From the NCBI RefSeq assembly GCF_040438645.1, contig NZ_CP159253.1:4030001-4094000 (forward strand): a stretch of DNA of 64,000 nucleotides, read 5' to 3'. The stretch is from Mesorhizobium sp. WSM2240. Its GTDB lineage: Bacteria > Pseudomonadota > Alphaproteobacteria > Rhizobiales > Rhizobiaceae. Below the pieces are notes generated by a model. It was not told the origin of the DNA, searched no databases, and worked only from the letters and a program-made list of their open reading frames with translations. This document shows, piece after piece, positions 60,535-64,000 of the stretch. The number at the start of each line of letters is the position of its first letter. Position 1 is the stretch's first letter. A program made the translations under genes and the position numbers.

Positions 60535-62235
60535 ATGAATATTTCTGAACGGATCCGCGCCATGAAGGGCATGCCCGACGCGGCACGCAAATACCAGCCC
60601 TATCCGGCGGTAGGCCTTGCCGATCGAACCTGGCCGTCAAAACGCATCGAAAAGGCACCGATCTGGTGCTCCGTCGACCTTCGCGACGGCAACCAGGCGC
60701 TGATTGACCCGATGGGCCATGACCGCAAGGCGCGGATGTTCCAGTTGCTGCTCGACATGGGCTTCAAGGAGATCGAGATCGGCTTTCCGTCCGCCTCCCA
60801 AACCGATTTCGATTTCGCGCGCTGGGCGATCGAAGAGGGCGGCGTCGCCGACGACGTATCGCTTCAGGTGCTGGTGCAGTGCCGGCCGGAGCTCATCACG
60901 CGGACTTTCGAATCGCTCCAGGGCGCTACGAACCCGATCGTCCATTTCTACAATTCGACCAGCGAGTTGCAGCGTCGCGTGGTCTTCGAAAAGGACGTGA
61001 GCGGCATCAAGCAAATCGCCACCGACGCCGCCAAGATGATCACCGACATGGCGGCGAAGGCGGGCGGCGGCTACCGATTTGAATATTCGCCCGAAAGCTT
61101 CACCGGCACCGAACTCGAAGTGGCGCTGGAAATCTGCAACGCGGTAGCCGAGATCGTCAGGCCGACGGCGGACAACAAGCTCATCATCAATCTGCCGGCG
61201 ACGGTCGAGATGGCGACGCCCAACATCCATGCCGACCAGATCGAATGGATGTGCCGCAATCTCGACAATCGCGAAAACCTCATCGTCTCGCTGCATCCGC
61301 ACAATGACCGCGGCACGGGAATAGCCGCGACCGAGTTCGGCTTGATGGCGGGCGCCGACCGCGTCGAGGGCACCCTGTTCGGCAATGGCGAGCGCACCGG
61401 CAATGTCGACATCGTGACGCTGGCGCTCAACATGTACACCCAGGGCCTGGACCCGGAGCTCGACTGCTCCGACATCAACCGGATGAAAGACGTCTTCGAA
61501 TATTCGAACCAGATGAAGGTTCCCGAGCGCCACCCTTATGTCGGCGAACTGGTCTATACGGCGTTTTCCGGATCGCATCAGGACGCGATCAACAAAGGCA
61601 TGAAGGCTATCAAGAAGGCCAACACGCCGCTCTGGGAAGTGCCCTACCTGCCGATCGACCCGAAGGATGTCGGCCGCAGCTACGAAGCGATTATCCGCAT
61701 CAACTCGCAGTCGGGCAAGGGCGGCATCGCGTATGTGCTGCAGGCCGATTACGGGTTGAACCTGCCGCGCAATCTGCAGGTCGAGTTCTCCCGCGACATT
61801 CAGGAAATCACCGATGTCGAAGGCAAGGAAGTGCCGTCGCGGCGCATCTACGACCGCTTTCTCGAACTTTACGTCGACCAGCCGAAGGCGCGGCTGAAAT
61901 TCGTCGACCACCAGACGTTCCCCGATACCGAGCACAAGGGCCGGCGCGTGATCGAGGCGGTGATTCTCGACGGCGGCAAGGAAGTGACCATCACCGGCAG
62001 CGGCACGGGACCGATCGACGGCTTCGTCGACGCGCTTTCGCGGCACATTGGTGTTGAAATGTCGGTGCTCGACTATTCCGAGCACTCTATGCAGCGCGGC
62101 TCCAATGCAGCAGCGATCTCCTATGTCGAGGTCGAGCATCCGGGCGGTCGACTGTTCGGCGCGGGCATCAATACCAACATTGTCGCAGCTTCGCTGGAAG
62201 CCGTGACTTCGGCCGCCAATCGGATCATATCTTGA
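60535..62235 (+). CDS. leuA: 2-isopropylmalate synthase
   Basis: LeuA condenses acetyl-CoA with 2-oxoisovalerate, the first committed step of leucine synthesis. The 566-residue product is the longer class: the catalytic TIM barrel with DLRDGNQALIDPM (Arg50/Asp51), LHPHNDRGTGIAATE (HxH metal ligands) and NGERTGNVDIVTLALN, and a C-terminal regulatory domain (about 440-566) that binds leucine for feedback inhibition. AGGAGA precedes the ATG. Control by a Leu-rich leader is likely. Confidence 0.96.
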   Translation: MNISERIRAMKGMPDAARKYQPYPAVGLADRTWPSKRIEKAPIWCSVDLRDGNQALIDPMGHDRKARMFQLLLDMGFKEIEIGFPSASQTDFDFARWAIEEGGVADDVSLQVLVQCRPELITRTFESLQGATNPIVHFYNSTSELQRRVVFEKDVSGIKQIATDAAKMITDMAAKAGGGYRFEYSPESFTGTELEVALEICNAVAEIVRPTADNKLIINLPATVEMATPNIHADQIEWMCRNLDNRENLIVSLHPHNDRGTGIAATEFGLMAGADRVEGTLFGNGERTGNVDIVTLALNMYTQGLDPELDCSDINRMKDVFEYSNQMKVPERHPYVGELVYTAFSGSHQDAINKGMKAIKKANTPLWEVPYLPIDPKDVGRSYEAIIRINSQSGKGGIAYVLQADYGLNLPRNLQVEFSRDIQEITDVEGKEVPSRRIYDRFLELYVDQPKARLKFVDHQTFPDTEHKGRRVIEAVILDGGKEVTITGSGTGPIDGFVDALSRHIGVEMSVLDYSEHSMQRGSNAAAISYVEVEHPGGRLFGAGINTNIVAASLEAVTSAANRIIS

Positions 62236-62252
62236 ACCGATTGTAATCGAAG

Positions 62253-62279
62253 CCCCGCCCGGACTGAATTCGGGCGGGG
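62253..62279. terminator. stem-loop after leuA
   Basis: CCCCGCCCG (62253-62261) pairs with CGGGCGGGG (62271-62279) around a nine-base loop. There is no T-run, so it is a terminator only in the weak sense, but it is the only strong hairpin between leuA and the next gene. Confidence 0.5.
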
Positions 62280-62332
62280 AAACACGCCGCCGATTGGCCA
62301 TGCGCGCTTGTGCCGGCTCGGCAGGCGGCGCT

Positions 62333-64000
62333 ATGATCGGTCGTTCGTGCCGGTCTCGAAAGGTTCGACGCTTGCTACATAACACGCCTGCCGCCCCCGC
62401 AGTGCGCGAAACGCTGGAGCGCATCCTAACCAGCGAGACCTTCGGACGGTCGGAACGCGCTCGCAATCTCCTGCGCTATCTCGTCGAACAGGAACAGGCG
62501 GGCCATGCCGACCGGCTGAAAGGTTTCGCAATCGCCGTCGACGTGTTCGGCAAGGACGCCGACTTCGATCCGTCGACCGACGCGGTGGTGCGGGTGCAAG
62601 CAGGCCGGTTGCGGGAACTGCTCGCGCATTACTACGCCGCCGAAGGCGCGACCGAGCCGATCCGCATCACAGTTCCGCGCGGCAGCTACGTTCCGGCATA
62701 TGAGGTCGACCCGGACCGGCACCCGACGGCAGTCGCTGAAGCGCCCGCTGATGAGACAGCCGAGCCGGTCCACGACATCGATCTGGCCCTGGCCGCTGAA
62801 AGCGCGTCGCCCCCCTCGGGAGCGCAGATGATGCGGCAGCTCAAGCTCTTCTGGGGAGCCATGGCCGTCATCATCCTGATGCTCGGCTTCCTCGTCTACC
62901 GCATCAACGAACCAGCGCCCGGCGATCAGGTTTCAGCCTCGGCGGGCGGTATACCGGCCGAGACCAGCAGTGTAGCCGGCCTGGCCGCCCTCGAAGCACT
63001 GCCGCCTGTCTATATTTCGCAGACATCCGACGCCGAGGGACCGACGCGCGTCGCTTCCGTGCTGCGCACCGGCCTGTCTGGCTTCGACACGGTAGACTTC
63101 ATCGGCCGCGATATTGCCGAGAGCGACCGGGGCAATCCGCTTCAATTCGTGTTCGTGGTCGGCGCGGGCCTTGCCCCAGGCGACGTGCTGGTGGAGTTGC
63201 AGCACAGCGCCAGCGGCAAGGTTCTCTTGTCCCGGGTGCTGCCGGCGGCCGATGTCGCCGCCGCCAAGCTCGATGACACCATCGCCGACATCCTGAGCTC
63301 CACGGTTCCGGCCTCGGGCACCATTTACGGGCACATCGACCAGTTGGGAATCCAGACCGGGTTGACCGCCTGCCTGCTGCTCAATGACGACTATTACCTG
63401 GCCGAATCCGCGGAGAGGCACGCCGAGGCCTACCGCTGCTTCGAAAAGCTTGCCAGCGAGAACGCCAAATCGCCGCTCATCTATGCCGAGATGGCTTCGC
63501 TGCACATGGAGGCGGTGCGCGATGGCTACGACTATCCGCCCGGCGCCACGGCCGATAAGGCGCTAGCGCTCGGCTATCGCGCAGTGCAGATGGTGGCGAC
63601 CAGCCCCTACGCCCACCGCTCCTACGGCTATCTGAACCAGCGCATCGGCAATTCCGAAGAGGCGACGCGCTGGATGCGCAAGGCCTACGAGCTCAACACC
63701 TACGACCTGTCGATGGCGGCAGCATATGGCTACGCCCTGATCTTTTCGGGCAATTACAGCGAAGGTGCGCCGATCATGGAACGTGCGGTCGAGGCTTCGA
63801 GCGCGCATCCGAGCTGGTGGGACTACGGGCTGTTTCTGGCGCGGTTCATGCTGAACGACATGCCCAAGTCGGAACGCGCTGCCGAAGCCCTGGTTACCGC
63901 AAAGCGCGGGCATTACCTCGCTGCCCGCGCCATCGCCGCCGATTGCGCCGGAAAGCCGGAACTGGCCAAACAACTCCTCGATGAGCTTGTGGTCGAATTC
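62333..64000 (+). CDS. TPR-containing membrane protein with adenylate-cyclase-associated N-terminus, partial
   Basis: The frame runs open past the right edge, giving 556 residues. From the ATG at 62333, an N-terminal domain (about residues 20-125, with RNLLRYLVEQEQAGHADRL and a VDVFGKDADFDP..VRVQAGRLR segment) matches the wing-like N-terminus found in alphaproteobacterial TPR and adenylate cyclase-type proteins. One membrane helix lies near 176-193, and TPR-like helices follow from about residue 330. It probably senses or relays signals at the membrane. The C-terminus is missing. Upstream GGCAGGCGG is a plausible ribosome site. Confidence 0.8.
   Translation, partial: MIGRSCRSRKVRRLLHNTPAAPAVRETLERILTSETFGRSERARNLLRYLVEQEQAGHADRLKGFAIAVDVFGKDADFDPSTDAVVRVQAGRLRELLAHYYAAEGATEPIRITVPRGSYVPAYEVDPDRHPTAVAEAPADETAEPVHDIDLALAAESASPPSGAQMMRQLKLFWGAMAVIILMLGFLVYRINEPAPGDQVSASAGGIPAETSSVAGLAALEALPPVYISQTSDAEGPTRVASVLRTGLSGFDTVDFIGRDIAESDRGNPLQFVFVVGAGLAPGDVLVELQHSASGKVLLSRVLPAADVAAAKLDDTIADILSSTVPASGTIYGHIDQLGIQTGLTACLLLNDDYYLAESAERHAEAYRCFEKLASENAKSPLIYAEMASLHMEAVRDGYDYPPGATADKALALGYRAVQMVATSPYAHRSYGYLNQRIGNSEEATRWMRKAYELNTYDLSMAAAYGYALIFSGNYSEGAPIMERAVEASSAHPSWWDYGLFLARFMLNDMPKSERAAEALVTAKRGHYLAARAIAADCAGKPELAKQLLDELVVEF

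Overview
The window looks like a chromosomal stretch from an alphaproteobacterium of the order Rhizobiales, most like Mesorhizobium and other Phyllobacteriaceae. The base composition is GC-rich. Several loci are arranged as in rhizobia: petABC, a choline ABC transporter in the order choX-choW-choV, a fused TrpE(G) anthranilate synthase behind a Trp-rich leader peptide, a ClpS2-type adaptor, and many dispersed intergenic palindromes built on TTCTCCCC...GGGGAGAA. No rRNA, tRNA, CRISPR array, insertion sequence or prophage was recognised.

Layout. 1-5 kb: rplY-pth, ychF, a CorA-type transporter and two adjacent MaoC-type hydratases. 5-8.5 kb (minus strand): apt and the cytochrome bc1 operon petABC. 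8.8-15.4 kb: a cupin protein, a pair of ABC exporters with small companion genes, trmL, soxR with its operator, and a small hypothetical gene. 15.5-20.5 kb: hemF, a secreted esterase-like hydrolase, a DUF1059 protein, and the minus-strand operon DUF1285-NUDIX-cca. 20.5-28 kb: a MoxR ATPase operon with DUF58 and two large BatA-like membrane proteins, then a beta-carbonic anhydrase. 28.2-29 kb: an intergenic island with a long inverted repeat and a candidate structured RNA. 29-34 kb: clpS2, an Lrp regulator divergent from a Gate-domain permease, a MocR regulator divergent from an EamA exporter, and an alpha/beta hydrolase. 34.4-37.5 kb: choVWX.

37.8-44.5 kb holds the least explained locus: five consecutive plus-strand genes encoding a coiled-coil protein, an unknown protein, an unusual AAA+ ATPase, another unknown protein and a membrane-anchored DUF2333 protein. 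It resembles a dedicated but uncharacterised ATPase machine and is my main candidate for a new system. 44.7-52.4 kb: fhs, an EGQAGATTE-repeat secreted protein, an ECF42-like sigma factor with two YCII/DGPF proteins, an SDR oxidoreductase, and a probably acquired protein with two near-identical 81-residue repeats.

52.4-64 kb: trpL-trpE(G), a CDF cation exporter, a hydrolase, an ICMT-like methyltransferase, a VOC protein, an AbrB-family protein, a GNAT acetyltransferase, a small conserved protein, leuA behind what appears to be a Leu-codon leader peptide, and a TPR membrane protein cut by the right edge. Both amino-acid operons appear to be controlled by short leader ORFs whose predicted transcription start lies at or next to the ATG. 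Functions were assigned by reading motifs and recalling families; no database search was run.
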